Of a DNA stretch of 64,000 bases, positions 1 to 10,689 are shown in pieces. The notes under the pieces were generated by a model. That model was given only the letters and a program-made list of their open reading frames with translations. It was not told the DNA's origin and did no database searches. A program made the translations under genes and the position numbers. Position 1 is the first letter of the stretch; every line of letters begins with the position of its first letter. This DNA comes from Macrotis lagotis (lineage: Eukaryota > Chordata > Mammalia > Peramelemorphia > Peramelidae). The stretch lies in the NCBI RefSeq assembly GCF_037893015.1, contig NC_133661.1, positions 184,452,306 through 184,516,305 on the forward strand, given 5' to 3'.

Positions 1-362
1 CTCAGAAGTTCAGAGAGCTAGGACAATCCTAGGAGATCTGCTATGGACAATGCTACCCACATCCAGAGGAAGAAAAAGAAAACAAAAAACCCTACATAAT
101 CTGAATGAATAATACATCCACTTTTAAATTTTTTCTTATTTACTTTTTTCCCCTATCTCATGGTTTTCTTTCTTTTCTCTTAATCCTGATTCCTAGCACA
201 CATATAATGACTAATCTGTATGTACAGTATTCTCCAGACTAATTGCCACTTAGGGGAGGGGGGTGTGGGAAGTGAGGGTGGAAGAAAATTATGTAACTTT
301 AAAATATGCATAAGTTTGTGAATGAATGCTGAAATACTTTCATAACAACTTAAAAAAAAAGA
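1..362 (+). mobile_element. L1 3' UTR fragment
   Basis: The segment has the marsupial L1 3' end: a 'cacatccagag' motif, a T-rich middle with 'ctcatggttttctt', a G-rich 'ttaggggagggggg' stretch and an A-rich tail near 350-362. A close relative lies at 56216-56570, which confirms the family within this window. It is cut by the window edge, so its 5' extent is unknown. Confidence 0.75.
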
Positions 363-533
363 AAAGTAAACTTTAAAAAGAAGAAATTTAGAATATAAGT
401 ATACCAGAAATTAGAGTACTCAATTCCATTTCTAAAAGCAGGGTATAGAGTTTATAAAAACATGATGAATAATCCTTCCAATGAATTAGAAAGACTAGGA
501 ATGGGAATAAAATATTGAAACAAAAGTATATTT

Positions 534-575
<42 letters not shown>

Positions 576-1070
576 TGTGTGTGAGGAAAAATGGAAGAAA
601 AAAGATTATACTCTTAAAAGAACAAATGAATTCTATATATGCCAAAAGTAATCTTGAAGATGAGAAAAATGGATATGCTAAATAATATAAAAAAACTTGA
701 ATGCTTATGAAAGATATTGCACAAGAAACCAGTCTTACATGTTGATGATATAAACAACAAAGTGCATATGGACCAAATTTACATATCAATGTTTGAAAAT
801 AATCAGATCCTTGAAACTCCAAGACAGGTAATGCTTAAGTTTTCTTTCACAGCTAACTTTACTCATAAAAAGCAAATAAGCATGAGGGAATTGATTTTAT
901 TGCTCATTTTTTATAATGGTTCTCTTTCCTATGTTTTTGTTGTTTGTATCTTTTTCTAGTTCTCTATTAGTCTCATTTGTATTTTTTTTCTTTTGCAACA
1001 ATGCTTCATATTTCTCTCTTTTGTTTGAAGGTGAGGAGTCTAGTCTACAGTAGCATGTATTCATAGGATC
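363..1070. other. Unassigned AT-rich DNA with a TA/TG microsatellite
   Basis: No gene or clear repeat family is recognised. A compound (TA)n-(TG)n microsatellite occupies about 533-583. Open frames crossing it are low-complexity and have no domain character. Confidence 0.5.
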
Positions 1071-1074
1071 ATCA

Positions 1075-1235
1075 ATTAAGAGCCTGAATGGATATTAAGA
1101 AACCATCTAGTCTAACTCCTTCCTTTTACAGATGAATAAATTATGATCTAGAGCTCAAGGTCATGTAGGTAGTAAATGATAAAACAAGGACTTAAATGTA
1201 GATCCTTGGACTTAAAATCTAATGATTTTTTATAA
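1075..1235 (-). repeat. MIR-like SINE fragment
   Basis: The 'ttttacagatgaataaattatg' core followed by 'caaggtcatgtaggtag' is the reverse-complement signature of the MIR/CORE-SINE middle region. Confidence 0.5.
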
Positions 1236-1739
1236 ATGAAATGTCTTTTTGTTTATGATCAACTCTATTAGTTCTAGACTTGTTTCTTTACAACTCACTG
1301 TGGTATTGCTTGGAAACTATAGATATTGGGAGAAGCAAAGTGAATTTAAAATCATAGTGTAACAGTAACTGCACCTCCTTTTTAGTTTAAATGGACTCCT
1401 CTCCACTTTTGATGAAAGGACCCCCAACTACTTCATTATTCAGCCTTGGGCTCATTCTAGAACTTCTAGATGATGGAGAAACTCTTCATTCTATTCCCAT
1501 TGCTCTAATGATCCAGATGTAATAAAATACCTTCTCTTCAGCATATGTCTGTACCAATGTCTCAATTATAGCCTTAATTTTTATAGGAGAAGCAATAGTG
1601 ACACAATCTGAAGACTGGCCCAGTGTCTCTGAAGCAGCACTACAAGAGCAGAATCCACATTCTGTCAAGTCAACATCTCAATTCTCACTGCCAAAATCAA
1701 TGCCTTGTGACAAGGAGTGGGCTGGACCAATGCCTGGAG

Positions 1740-2028
1740 AGTATTTGCTGCAAAGAGGTGGGTGACTGAATCTTCAAGCTGGGAGACTATGTGCACCTTT
1801 ATGAAGCTGGATTTTAAATATTCTATTCTAATTTTTTCCCATAGTTGAAAGCAATTGTACTAGAAAATTAGAACCTTTCCCAGAATACTGGAGCTTAGTT
1901 TCACTTATGCCATATGAAATAAGTGAAATTAATCTCCAATTAAGCACAATTCACAATGATATTCTCTCCTTTCTGGATCATCAGGGACAAAAGATTCTGC
2001 TCCACCTTCATCTGTTGATCAGTCATCC
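1740..2028 (-). pseudogene. TRAV pseudogene, V exon relic
   Basis: On the minus strand a splice acceptor (ttggaacag) precedes 2028 and opens in the same phase as the functional V genes here. FR1 reads QQMKVEQNLLSLMIQKGEN then IIVNCA, so Cys23 is kept, and a stop follows at once. Further on, WHK marks Trp41 and an FR2-like GKGSNFLVQLLSTMGKN follows in another frame. FR3 ends VSQLEDSVTHLFAAN: the Tyr and Cys104 of the usual YFC are His and Phe (codon 104 at 1752-1754). No heptamer CACAGTG follows. This is host TRAV decay by stop, frameshifts and loss of Cys104. The leader exon is not identified; the intron resembles that of the relic at 48.4-48.6 kb, so the two are probably paralogues. Confidence 0.75.
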
Positions 2029-2649
2029 CTGTTCCAAAGGGGAAAGCCAGACATAAGACACTGGACACCAACTCATCATTCTCCAGAATTTACTTTTTTT
2101 AATCTTCTAACAGTCATCAAAGGAAAACATAGAAGATCCAGATTGCATCGGTGTCCCAACTCTTTAACCTTTGAAAGAATATATTTTTGGCTACCTCAGT
2201 CCCCAGAAACTCCCAACTCATAACCCATTGGAAACTGTATGATCATAAATGAAGTTCTCCATTTCAGTACTGTTCATTCCTCTCAAGTTTCCTGATACTG
2301 TGAGCTATATATCAGAGATTCTCACCACTTCAGCCAGAATTGTATTTTGTGTTTTATTTTTCTAATAGAAAAAAAAACACATTCATAGAGATCTTGAGAG
2401 TGAATGTTTCTGTTTGGCACCTAAAAGAGAAAAGGTAAAGAATAACATTGCCATCTTTTGAGCAGACATAAAATTGATGAGAAAACATACCATGCCTTTT
2501 CTCTTATACTTTCTCAGAGGTTAAATTGTCTTATTTTCTCCCTTCAATAGTAGCCTAAACTGGTTGGTAAAATGATGTCTGGAACTAAAAATATATGGCT
2601 TCATATTAAGTATCTAACATAATAACTCTGACTTCAGGGCAAATGATAT

Positions 2650-3200
2650 GACTTTACTTATTTGTGTATGGCTAATTCCCATGATATGTGTGTATATACT
2701 GGTACATATATGCATATAGATACATACATTATATATACCCGCATATAGTTATACATACTTTGTGTCATTACATATATAAGATCTATATAAAATATGTGTG
2801 CAATAGGGCTAAATCTAAACATGCATATATGTATATATTCACACATGCATAAACACAAAAAATATGTTTATATATACATAATGCACACATATATGCTTTT
2901 ACTTTATAGTGTGCATATATGTATGTGTATGGATATGTGCAATATATAATGTGATATATAAGATATGCATAGTTAGTAAATTCCAGGCCACATCTATATA
3001 CAATTATACCTTCTATATATTAATACCTTATATGTATTAATACATATACATATTATACATACCTAATGTACAAATAGGTTCCTGTGATATAGTTTGCATT
3101 GTATATATGGATATGGATATGTAATAGCTATAATGTGATATATAAAATATGTAGTGTTATTAAGTTCAAATATAAGCATACATATATACATATACACACT
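2650..3200. repeat. AT-rich cryptic repeat with an internal duplication
   Basis: This is degenerate TATA/TATG/CATA sequence. A block at about 2905-2990 (containing 'aatgtgatatataagatatg') recurs at about 3095-3180 ('aatgtgatatataaaatatg'), a diverged direct repeat with a period near 190 bp. Reading frames over it are compositional artefacts. Confidence 0.6.
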
Positions 3201-3873
3201 CTCCTAATACATGGGGGAAACTTGAAAAGAAATAGAAAAGAATTAGAGATGTTCTTGAAATGTATAAGAGGTTCAAGTTATGATATGCCAAATGAATTAG
3301 CAAACCCATACAGAACTAGAAGAATCAAGAGACTTTTAAACTAAAGTTCCTGGGGAAGAGCAGGGTGGGAAAAGAAGAATGGTGCAGGGCTGAGTGTCAT
3401 GTGTGCATTCTTCTGTCTTATAGTATATATTTCTTCAGGGAATTATTTTGAGAGGAGTGGATTCTAGGAGCATCTTTGCACTGGCCAAATAAAGATGCCC
3501 CCTCATCCCCAAGAGAGAATATGAAGAGATATAAAGGGAAATTGACATTTTTTTTGGAAGAAGAAATAGGTGATTATAATCCAGAATGGAATAAAGAATA
3601 ACAATGAATATCAAAGAGGGCAGGCAGATGAAATCTTAGGAGACTCACATGTGAAAAAACAGGCACAGAGATCCCCAAAATGAGAGTTACATTCAAGAAT
3701 TAAACACTGACTGTGGGACTCCAAGGCACAACTACCTCAACTTGTATCCTTCAATTTGACAAGTTGAATTGTTCAGGGGTGTGCTCTTCTCCTTCACAAT
3801 GTCTTTCCTCTGTGCCACAACTTTATAGAAGAACAATTACATGGAATCTCAGAATTCTAAGTCACCCTAATGG

Positions 3874-3927
<54 letters not shown>

Positions 3928-4000
3928 CTCCCAGTGTGAGGCAGGAAGAGTGAACCTAAAATAATCACTCTTAGGATATCATCATATGCTCCCCGACTTA
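3200..4000. other. Unassigned sequence with a CA microsatellite
   Basis: A (CA)n tract lies at about 3876-3924. The rest, 3200-3870, shows no gene or repeat that I recognise. Confidence 0.5.
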
Positions 4001-4006
4001 CGACAA

Positions 4007-4045
4007 GGTTTGTGCACAGACTGCAGGTACCTGGGCATCACTGTG
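4007..4045 (-). other. V-RSS, 23-bp spacer (TRAV41/22-like gene)
   Basis: Read on the minus strand: heptamer CACAGTG (4039-4045), a spacer of exactly 23 bp (4016-4038), nonamer GCACAAACC (4007-4015; consensus ACAAAAACC). It directly follows the TGTGCTGTGGAGG end of the V exon. The heptamer is perfect and the nonamer keeps the AAACC core, so RAG recombination with a 12-RSS partner is plausible. Confidence 0.92.
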
Positions 4046-4559
4046 CCTCCACAGCACAGAGGTAGGTGCCTGAGTCTCTAGTCTGAGAGGCTGTGATGTA
4101 GAGGTTGCTGAGAAGATCCTTCCTGTTGACTGTGGCTCTTAACCTTCCTCTCACCTTCTTCTCAGAATTTATGTAAAACAAGGAAGTGAGACCTTTCCCA
4201 AGATCCTGTTTGAACCACTGAAGCCCTTGGAAAGCCTTGTCTGAGTAACTGCAGTTGAAAGTGATGTTCTCTCCCTCCTGGACCTTCAAGGACTGAGGAC
4301 TCTGCTCCACCATTTGTTTGCTGCTTACCCCTGTTCAGAAATGCAATGAGAGATATAGAAAATTGATCACTTTTACTATTCCTTTTATTTCTGTGCCATG
4401 TCAGGTAAATCCCATGTGACCCAGACTTTGTCTTCCCCTTAGCCTTGTGTTTCCTGAGAATCCCTGTTCCTATTCTTGTTTCCTGGTTCCCATCTCCTCC
4501 AACTCACAGCTCTGTTGAAGAGACAGGATCACACATAAGGATCCCACTAGCTTCTCCAT
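4046..4559 (-). CDS. T-cell receptor alpha variable segment, TRAV41/TRAV22-like (functional)
   Basis: Codes the antigen-recognising V domain of a TCR alpha chain after V-J joining. Exons: leader 4508-4559 and V exon 4046-4330, with a 177-bp intron (donor T|GTGAGT, acceptor ctgaacag). The leader is MEKLVGSLCVILSLQQS plus a split Trp codon, then VSSKQMVEQSPQSLKVQEGE. Cys23 (FNCSY), Trp41 (LQWFKQ) and Cys104 (GTYLCAVE) are present, as is the FR3 Asp-Ser before Tyr. The GRLRATVN and YITASQ stretches resemble human TRAV41; LQWF and LFYI resemble TRAV22. The subgroup is my assignment from remembered sequences. The start is the ATG with a hydrophobic leader and correct splice phase. A TATATAAAG motif lies about 175 bp upstream (near 4733-4741). 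No stop or frameshift; RSS intact. Confidence 0.92.
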
Positions 4560-5010
4560 TCTTTCTCCAGTTAAGGTCAGTAAGCATTCAGTTCTGAGGT
4601 CAATAATGTGGACTACAGCATAAAAGTCAAGGGAAATTTTCTGAATTCTAACTGCTTCTAGCTCTTCTTCTCTTTGGAAATACAAAGCATTCTCAAGCAC
4701 CAGAACAGCCAATCAGAGATGCGGGTCTATCACTTTATATACCTCGTGTACATTAGTCATGGATACTAAGGGCACTCAGTTAAAGGCACTTCTGACTAAG
4801 ATAATACTGCCCTCCTTGGGCTACATAATGAACTGCCATGGATATAAGAAAATGCTCAACCAGGACAGATTTCCCAAATAACTTTGGGGACAAAGAGATT
4901 CTTTTATCATTCTTCTCTCATTCAAATAACAAACATTTATTAAATATAAACAATTATGAGTATTATACCAGGCAAAAAGATAAAAAGATGAAAAATGACA
5001 TTGTCTCTTT
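4560..5010 (-). promoter_or_regulatory. Probable promoter region of the 4-kb TRAV gene
   Basis: Upstream of the leader ATG, the minus strand carries TATATAAAG (about 4733-4741) and an ATTGGCT inverted CCAAT box (about 4708-4714). The assignment comes from position and motifs only; the start site cannot be seen. Confidence 0.4.
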
Positions 5011-5014
5011 CCTT

Positions 5015-5225
5015 GCCCAGTTCTTTAAGATTTGCAAAGCACTTTTCACGTTTTATCTCATGCTTCACAACAATGTTAGGAAATAGTTAATAAAGATATT
5101 ATTATACTCATAAATGATAAAACAAACTAAGAGAAGTGATTTTCCCATAGTCACACTCCCAGGAAGAATCAGAGGCAAAAACTAAATCTGAATTTTCCTA
5201 AAGTCTATCTACTTTGCTTTGCTCT
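5015..5225 (-). repeat. MIR SINE
   Basis: The reverse-complement MIR layout is visible: 'gcaaagcacttttcacgttttatctcatgcttcacaacaatgttagg', then 'cccatagtcacactcccagg'. Confidence 0.55.
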
Positions 5226-5229
5226 TCCC

Positions 5230-5855
5230 AGCTTGCTCTAGTAGGTTGGTTATTTAGAATGAAAACAAATATATATGGTCTAAAGTGTAGCAGTCATTAG
5301 AAATATGTCAAGGACTATATTAAGTTTTAGTAAGAAATGACCACTTTCATCTATGTCGGGGGGGGGGGGGGAGTGAAGTTCAGAAAGAAGGCTTAATGAA
5401 TAAGTTGGATTGTAAAAGAAGAGATGTCCTGCTCAGAAAATAAATAGAAGAGGGATTCCCGAAGGATGGAAAGGTACTCTAGAAGCTCCCTTTTGCAGTC
5501 AACTTTATTCCAATTCCATCAAGCTCTAAAACATTTCAGAACCTACAAAGATCAATAAAAAGAATTTATCCTGATTATCTGCAAAGGATAAACTAAGTGA
5601 ATGAAGAATGATTATTTTTCAGATTATGACATGAAGTTGTCTAGACTAGTCATAGAGTTGGACTATAAGTGCATATATCTTGACAAGACATACACTGAGT
5701 TAAGAATCAAACAGAAACAGGAAAGCAAGACATTTTTTTCATTTGGAAAATTAGCTAGTATTTTTAATTATCCTAATCTTCCTAAGACAAACCTCCAACT
5801 TTTAACAGTAATACTCTTCTAGTGATATTATATGAACACAAAGTAAGGAATATAC
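5230..5855. other. Unassigned sequence
   Basis: No gene or repeat recognised apart from a G homopolymer at about 5358-5371. The 73-residue open frame at 5601-5822 has no domain character. Confidence 0.4.
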
Positions 5856-5859
5856 AAAA

Positions 5860-6170
5860 CTTCTAAGAATCAAATTGTAAATCAGCAAAGAACAATGAAG
5901 AGTCACATAGTGAACATGAGTAGGTTGCATCATATTACCAGAGAAATTATTTAGGAGAAGCTACCTAAAAGGTGTAAAAGAAATTAAAATGAAAGAGAAA
6001 TTAATGACCAAAAAAAGATGTGAATCAATCATAGTGGTCTATGAAATGTTTTGATCATTCATTCCTATCAATAAAAAGTTTTGCCTTGTGCCCCAAATAT
6101 ATGTATATTTTCTTATATATAAATTGTGTGTGTAACTACACTTCCAACCAAGTCTAGCATGTTTTGCCTG
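5860..6170. repeat. Diverged duplicated block, partner at 41.02-41.33 kb
   Basis: Shares an ordered series of words with 41020-41330: 'ctaagaat', 'gaag.ctcacata.tg.acat', 'attatttaggagaag/attaaacaggagaag', 'aatg.atgacca' and 'tggtctatgaa'. It lies about 1.3 kb 5' of the 4-kb TRAV leader, so it may mark an old V-unit duplication. Confidence 0.6.
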
Positions 6171-6226
6171 CTACTGGGTTTGCAAGAGGAGACATGACTC
6201 CTAACTGGTTAAGAAAATGAGGCTTT

Positions 6227-6370
6227 GGGGCAGCTAGGTGGCGTAGTGGATAAAGCACCGGCCTTGGAGTCAGGAGTACCTGGGTTCAAATCCAGTCTCA
6301 GACACTTAATAATTACTTAGCTGTGTGGCCTTGGGCAAGCCACTTTTAACCCCATTTGCCTTGCAAAAAA
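6227..6370 (+). mobile_element. WSINE1-type tRNA-derived SINE
   Basis: Full-length copy: tRNA-like head with A box (around 'tggcgtagtgg') and B box ('gggttcaaatcc'), the 'acttaataattac' body, and a 'ccatttgccttgc' end with an A-tail. Target-site duplication AAAATGAGGCTTTG / AAAATGATGCTTTG flanks it. Intact promoter boxes and a clear duplication suggest a fairly young insertion. Confidence 0.9.
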
Positions 6371-6656
6371 AAATGATGCTTTGCATTTTGTCACTTAACT
6401 ATCTTCTCTGATCTCCCTTCTCTGTTACTCTTTCCACAACATGTTGCCTTTTAATACCTAAGAATATTATGCTGATACTCCTAAATTTTTCTTGAAGTTA
6501 GTATCCAATTTACAATTTCTCTCCCCTTATCCTCTCCCTCTAGAATGTCAAGATTTATGCTGCAAATCTTCTGGCAAACTGCCTTCTCAATTCTTCAACC
6601 TTCTTAACCCCAATCATCCTTCTTCACTTCAATTCAACCATCAAAACATAGTCCCC

Positions 6657-6806
6657 GGGGCGGCTAGGTGGCATAGTGGATAAAGCACTGGCCTTGGAGT
6701 CAGGAGTACCTGTGTTCAAATCCGGTCTCAGACACTTAATAATTACCTAGCTGTGTGGCCTTGGGAAAGCCACTTAACCCCATTTGCCTTGCAAAAGCCT
6801 AAAAAA
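6657..6806 (+). mobile_element. WSINE1-type SINE
   Basis: Nearly identical to the copy 430 bp upstream and in the same orientation, with A and B boxes and an A-rich tail. The flanks AACATAGTCCC and ATATATAGTCCC are an imperfect target-site duplication. Confidence 0.9.
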
Positions 6807-7055
6807 ATATATAGTCCCAACTTAAAATTTGTCATATCACTCAAATGAGCTACCTCTAATATGCAGAACCCTAAAACTCTCTAAACACATATATTCTCTA
6901 ACACTCAACTGACCCTTCATCTTTATTTTGAAGTGCCATCCTTTGTATCTTATTGATTCTCCTATTCTATTAGAAATATTTTCCGCATGCTTATCTTGAC
7001 TCTAAGTCTTAATCTCATGGATTAACATTTTAATGTCATGGTAGCTACTTCTCTA

Positions 7056-7227
7056 GAATCCTTTCACCCAAAATTTCAAACATTCCTACTTTACTTACCC
7101 TAACCTAAGCTCAAACCAAAATAATTTCTCCAAAACTTCTGCAGGACTGCTGAAGGAAGAAAATCATGAAATTGAATTGAATACACTCACTTCAAACTAA
7201 TGATAAATGATTTTACTCAAACTTTCA

Positions 7228-7290
<63 letters not shown>

Positions 7291-7362
7291 AATACTACTT
7301 CTCTACCTTCCTAGAATTCTCTATTCACTTCCCATACTGGCTCTTTCAAAACTGCCAAGATG
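7056..7362. repeat. Segment A of a duplicated pair flanking an LTR
   Basis: About 300 bp repeated almost exactly at 8413-8705, from 'gaatcctttcaccc' to 'aactgccaagatg', including a (CA)n tract (about 7233-7286). I count about seven substitutions over some 250 bp outside the microsatellite, near 3 percent. The copies sit directly on either side of a retroviral LTR. Confidence 0.9.
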
Positions 7363-8412
7363 TGTTGGGAACCAGGGTCTCTAAGCTGTTTGACACAGTC
7401 GCGGCAAGAAGACTCAGGGCAGTCACACTGCTTGATGGAACAACATTTCCTTCTTCAATATATATATAGGGATTCCATGTATACCCATATTTATAGGTCT
7501 ATTATTGATTGAAAAACTTACTCATCCTAATAGTGGAATGACTATAAAGGAAGGATTTCAGAGAAATTCCTTGAATAAAACAGATTGTGAACTCTGTCCA
7601 AATTTAACAGGACTGCCTCTCCCTGAGACATACAAAAGGCTTCAATATTATGAAATCTTTGGAAGACACAGCACTGGGAGTTCCAGGGAGATGTCAGAAT
7701 ATATACAGGGAAACCAGATACAAGATGGGTCAGATAGAATTCCAGGGAAATTAACAGCTTTGCCCCCCCCCATCATACACAGGAATATATGATAAAGATG
7801 GTGAGAGAATAGTTAGTATAGGTAACCAATATGTGAACTCTAACAGCCTTAGTTTATTGGCAAAGAATAAAAAGTCATAGAAACTGTAGCATCTACCAAC
7901 AAGGGCTGAAAGGAATATTAGTTATTGAAGGAGGCAACAGACAGGTGGACAAACATAACTACCCTCACTATAGGTTGTCAAGGGAGCATATCGAAAAACA
8001 TTACATATGTGGTACAAAAACATAGAAGCATTCCATTAAACAAATTATATTAAAGATTATTATAAGGAAAGTTCTGTTTAATTAATAACTTTACTATGCA
8101 GCAACAAACTAGGCAACAGGCAGGTTGAGGTCATCACGGTCTGAGCAGGGACAAGAAAATTAACTACATGATTGATAATCACACCTGTAACCACTACATG
8201 ATAAAATTTGTAACCATATGAACTAAATGATTAATGATGAAAATTGTACACTTTTGTAACCAAGGAAATGACTTTAGTTTGCTTTTTTCATATGATTTTG
8301 AGACTATAAAAATAAATCTAAGCAGTTGACAGTCAGTCAACCTGCTCCTGCCTATACCCACTTGTTGACTCAACTCATTTCGCTGACTCTATCCCTCCTG
8401 TCAAGTTCCAAG
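7363..8412 (+). mobile_element. Solo retroviral LTR (ERV, probably class II)
   Basis: Begins TGTTGGGAACC after segment A and ends near GTTCCAA just before segment A'. Close to the 3' side is a TATAAAAATAAATC stretch combining a TATA-like box with a poly(A) signal, followed by a C-rich R/U5-like stretch. No internal retroviral genes are present, so this is a solo LTR of about 1.05 kb and an inert fossil. The class is a judgement from the TGTTGGGAAC start. The flanking copies differ by about 3 percent, which sets a rough minimum age for the arrangement. Confidence 0.65.
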
Positions 8413-8705
8413 GAATCCTTTCACCCAAAATTTCAAACATTCCTACTTTACTTACCCTAACCTAAGCTCAAACCAAAGTAATTTCTCCAAAACTTCTGCA
8501 GGACTGCTGAAGGAAGAAAATCATGAAATTGAATTGAATACACTCACTTCAAACTAATGATAAATGATCTTACTCAGACTTTCACTGAAAACACATACAC
8601 ACACACACACACACATACACACACACACACAATAATACCACTTCTCTACCTTCCTAGAATTCTCTATTTACTTCCCATATTGGCTCTTTTAAAACTGCCA
8701 AGATG
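8413..8705. repeat. Segment A', second copy
   Basis: Direct repeat of 7056-7362 with a shorter, interrupted (CA)n tract (about 8592-8630). It ends at the same 'gccaagatg' and then runs into 'catatttatatactcc', which is unrelated to the LTR. Confidence 0.9.
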
Positions 8706-9640
8706 CATATTTATATACTCCTAGGTTATATCAAATAATCTAGGCTCCTATTTTCTAACTAATAATACAAACTTCCTAAGTCCTTCTTCATTCCCCATAA
8801 TTCAAAAATCATTATTTTTCCCCTCTCCTACTTTCCTCTTGCCAAGAAGATTTCTCCTTCTCCTTAACCACTTTTTATAAAAACCTTTAATACTAGTACC
8901 TTCCATCTCTTCCAGAATTTTGTTTTAGCTGTCATTTTCACTCTGTGACTCTGTCTCTGTGTCTATTTGTCTGTCATTCTCCTTTTCTCACTTTCTCTGT
9001 TCTCTTTATTCTCTCTATCTCTCTCATCTTCATCTCCATTTTTTCTCTGTTCTCTCTGTCTCTCTACCTCTGTCACTCTCTCATCTGCAATCTTACCTTT
9101 ATCACTAACTTTTTCCCATTTGACCTACATCTATGCTCAGCCCTCCCTAAATCTAAAAAAAAAAAACCTTCCTTTGACCTTTGTCAAAGATTTGCTATCC
9201 TACTTGACTCTTCTCTTTCAATGCCTAGATTCTTGACAATAGTATTCTTTGGGATAATCTATGCAAGTAGGCCTTCAAGGATTTAGTCAACTGGTTCACA
9301 GATATTGTTCACTAATATAGCTTTTGTACATCTAAGTAAACCCTCCATTTGCATACAAACACTAGTCTATTGCATTGTATTTGCCATTAAAACACTTACT
9401 GAGAGTGAGATTCAGTGTTACAAATTTGAGTTCTTATTTTAAAGTGAGCTTTCACAGATAATTACAAGAGTACAATTCTAGGTATGGACAAAAAACAATC
9501 TTACTGACTCTTTAATAACTTAGAGAGGGAGATAATTCTTAACTAAACAGGAAGTAGAAATGACCCTAGAGGATAAACTGTTTAATTCAGTTAATATATT
9601 TTAAAAGTCTCTGTAATCCCCAAACAAATGCAGCTAGTAT
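8706..9640. other. Unassigned, pyrimidine-rich
   Basis: CT-rich on the + strand, most strongly at 8940-9090 (ctctgtctctgt-like). Two overlapping open frames here are made of that bias and are not genes. The remainder shows no clear repeat. Confidence 0.45.
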
Positions 9641-10665
9641 TAAAAAGGAAGCCATTAATCAGGAAAAATAGCTTTGTGGCCATTTTTTTTCTAAGTATCT
9701 TATATCCAAGATATATAAGGAACTGAAGCCAATAAAGTTGAAAAACTAGCCATTCACCAATAGATGTGACTAAAGAATAGGAAACAATAATCCTTAAATA
9801 AAGATATGAGAGATATCAACCAACTGGAACCCTCCAAGTCACTAATAAAAGAAATGAAAATCAAATTAGCCATGGAGTATATCACCTTACAGTCAAAAAG
9901 CTAGCAAAAAATCAAAAGATAGGGAAAATCAATAGTAAATGGATTGTGAAAAGATGGGCATATTAATGAATTGTTCATGGAACTATGAAATGGCACAACC
10001 ATTGTGGAAAGTGATTTAGAATTATGAAAAAAGAATGATTGAAATGTCCATATACTTTGACCCAGAGATTCCACTGCTAGAGACATACTTCAAGAATATC
10101 CAATGAGAAAAAGAAAGACTTCCTAAGCTTTATGCCAAAATATTTCTTGCAGCACTTTTTAGTATTGAAGAACTGAAAATAAAACATGTTTTTGAAAGGG
10201 AAATGTCTAAATAAGTTATTCAACAGAAAAGTAATAAAATATCACTATATTGTAAGAGATAATGAATACAGAGAAACATGAAACGAATTACATTAACTGA
10301 CACAAAGTGAAGCAGAAGTAGGAAAACAAAATGCACATTGACTGCAACAGTATAAATGTAAACAACAAATAAAAACAACAATAAATAAAACAATAATGAA
10401 ACAATCAAAACTGAATGGCATGAAACTATAAAGACCAAGCAACACCTGGAAAAAAAATAAAAGAAGTTACTTTTCATCATTTCTTTGCAGATAAGGGAGA
10501 CTATTGGTATGCAATGGAATTTAACATTGAACTTTTTTGATATGTTAGTTTTTATACACCTTTTTTCCCTTTGTTAAAACAAAAGTCTTCCAGAAGTGGG
10601 AAGGTGAAGAAATACATTAAGAAATGCTGGTAATGTGAAAAACAAAGATTTTTATAACTATTTCT
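9640..10665 (+). mobile_element. Old L1 3' fragment
   Basis: Shows the L1 ORF2 C-terminal and 3' layout: 'aaccattgtggaaagtgat', then 'actttgacccagagattccactgctag', then a 'gcagcactttttag' region and an A-rich 3' stretch. Many stops; strongly decayed and 5'-truncated. Confidence 0.65.
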
Positions 10666-10689
10666 AAAATAAATTTACTATGTATTTTT

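Noticed and set aside
1572-1800. Plus-strand V-like start after a splice-acceptor-like 'tttttatag' (EAIVTQSEDWPSVSE), with a leader-like MMEKLFILFPLL before it
   Set aside because: No Cys23 or Cys104, no RSS, and it overlaps the 3' side of a better-supported minus-strand V relic. The resemblance is short.
6227-6300. tRNA-like A and B boxes in the many SINE heads
   Set aside because: These are tRNA-derived SINE promoters, not tRNA genes; they lack a closed cloverleaf with an acceptor stem.
8945-9286. Two overlapping Ser/Leu-rich frames
   Set aside because: Produced by CT-rich low-complexity sequence.
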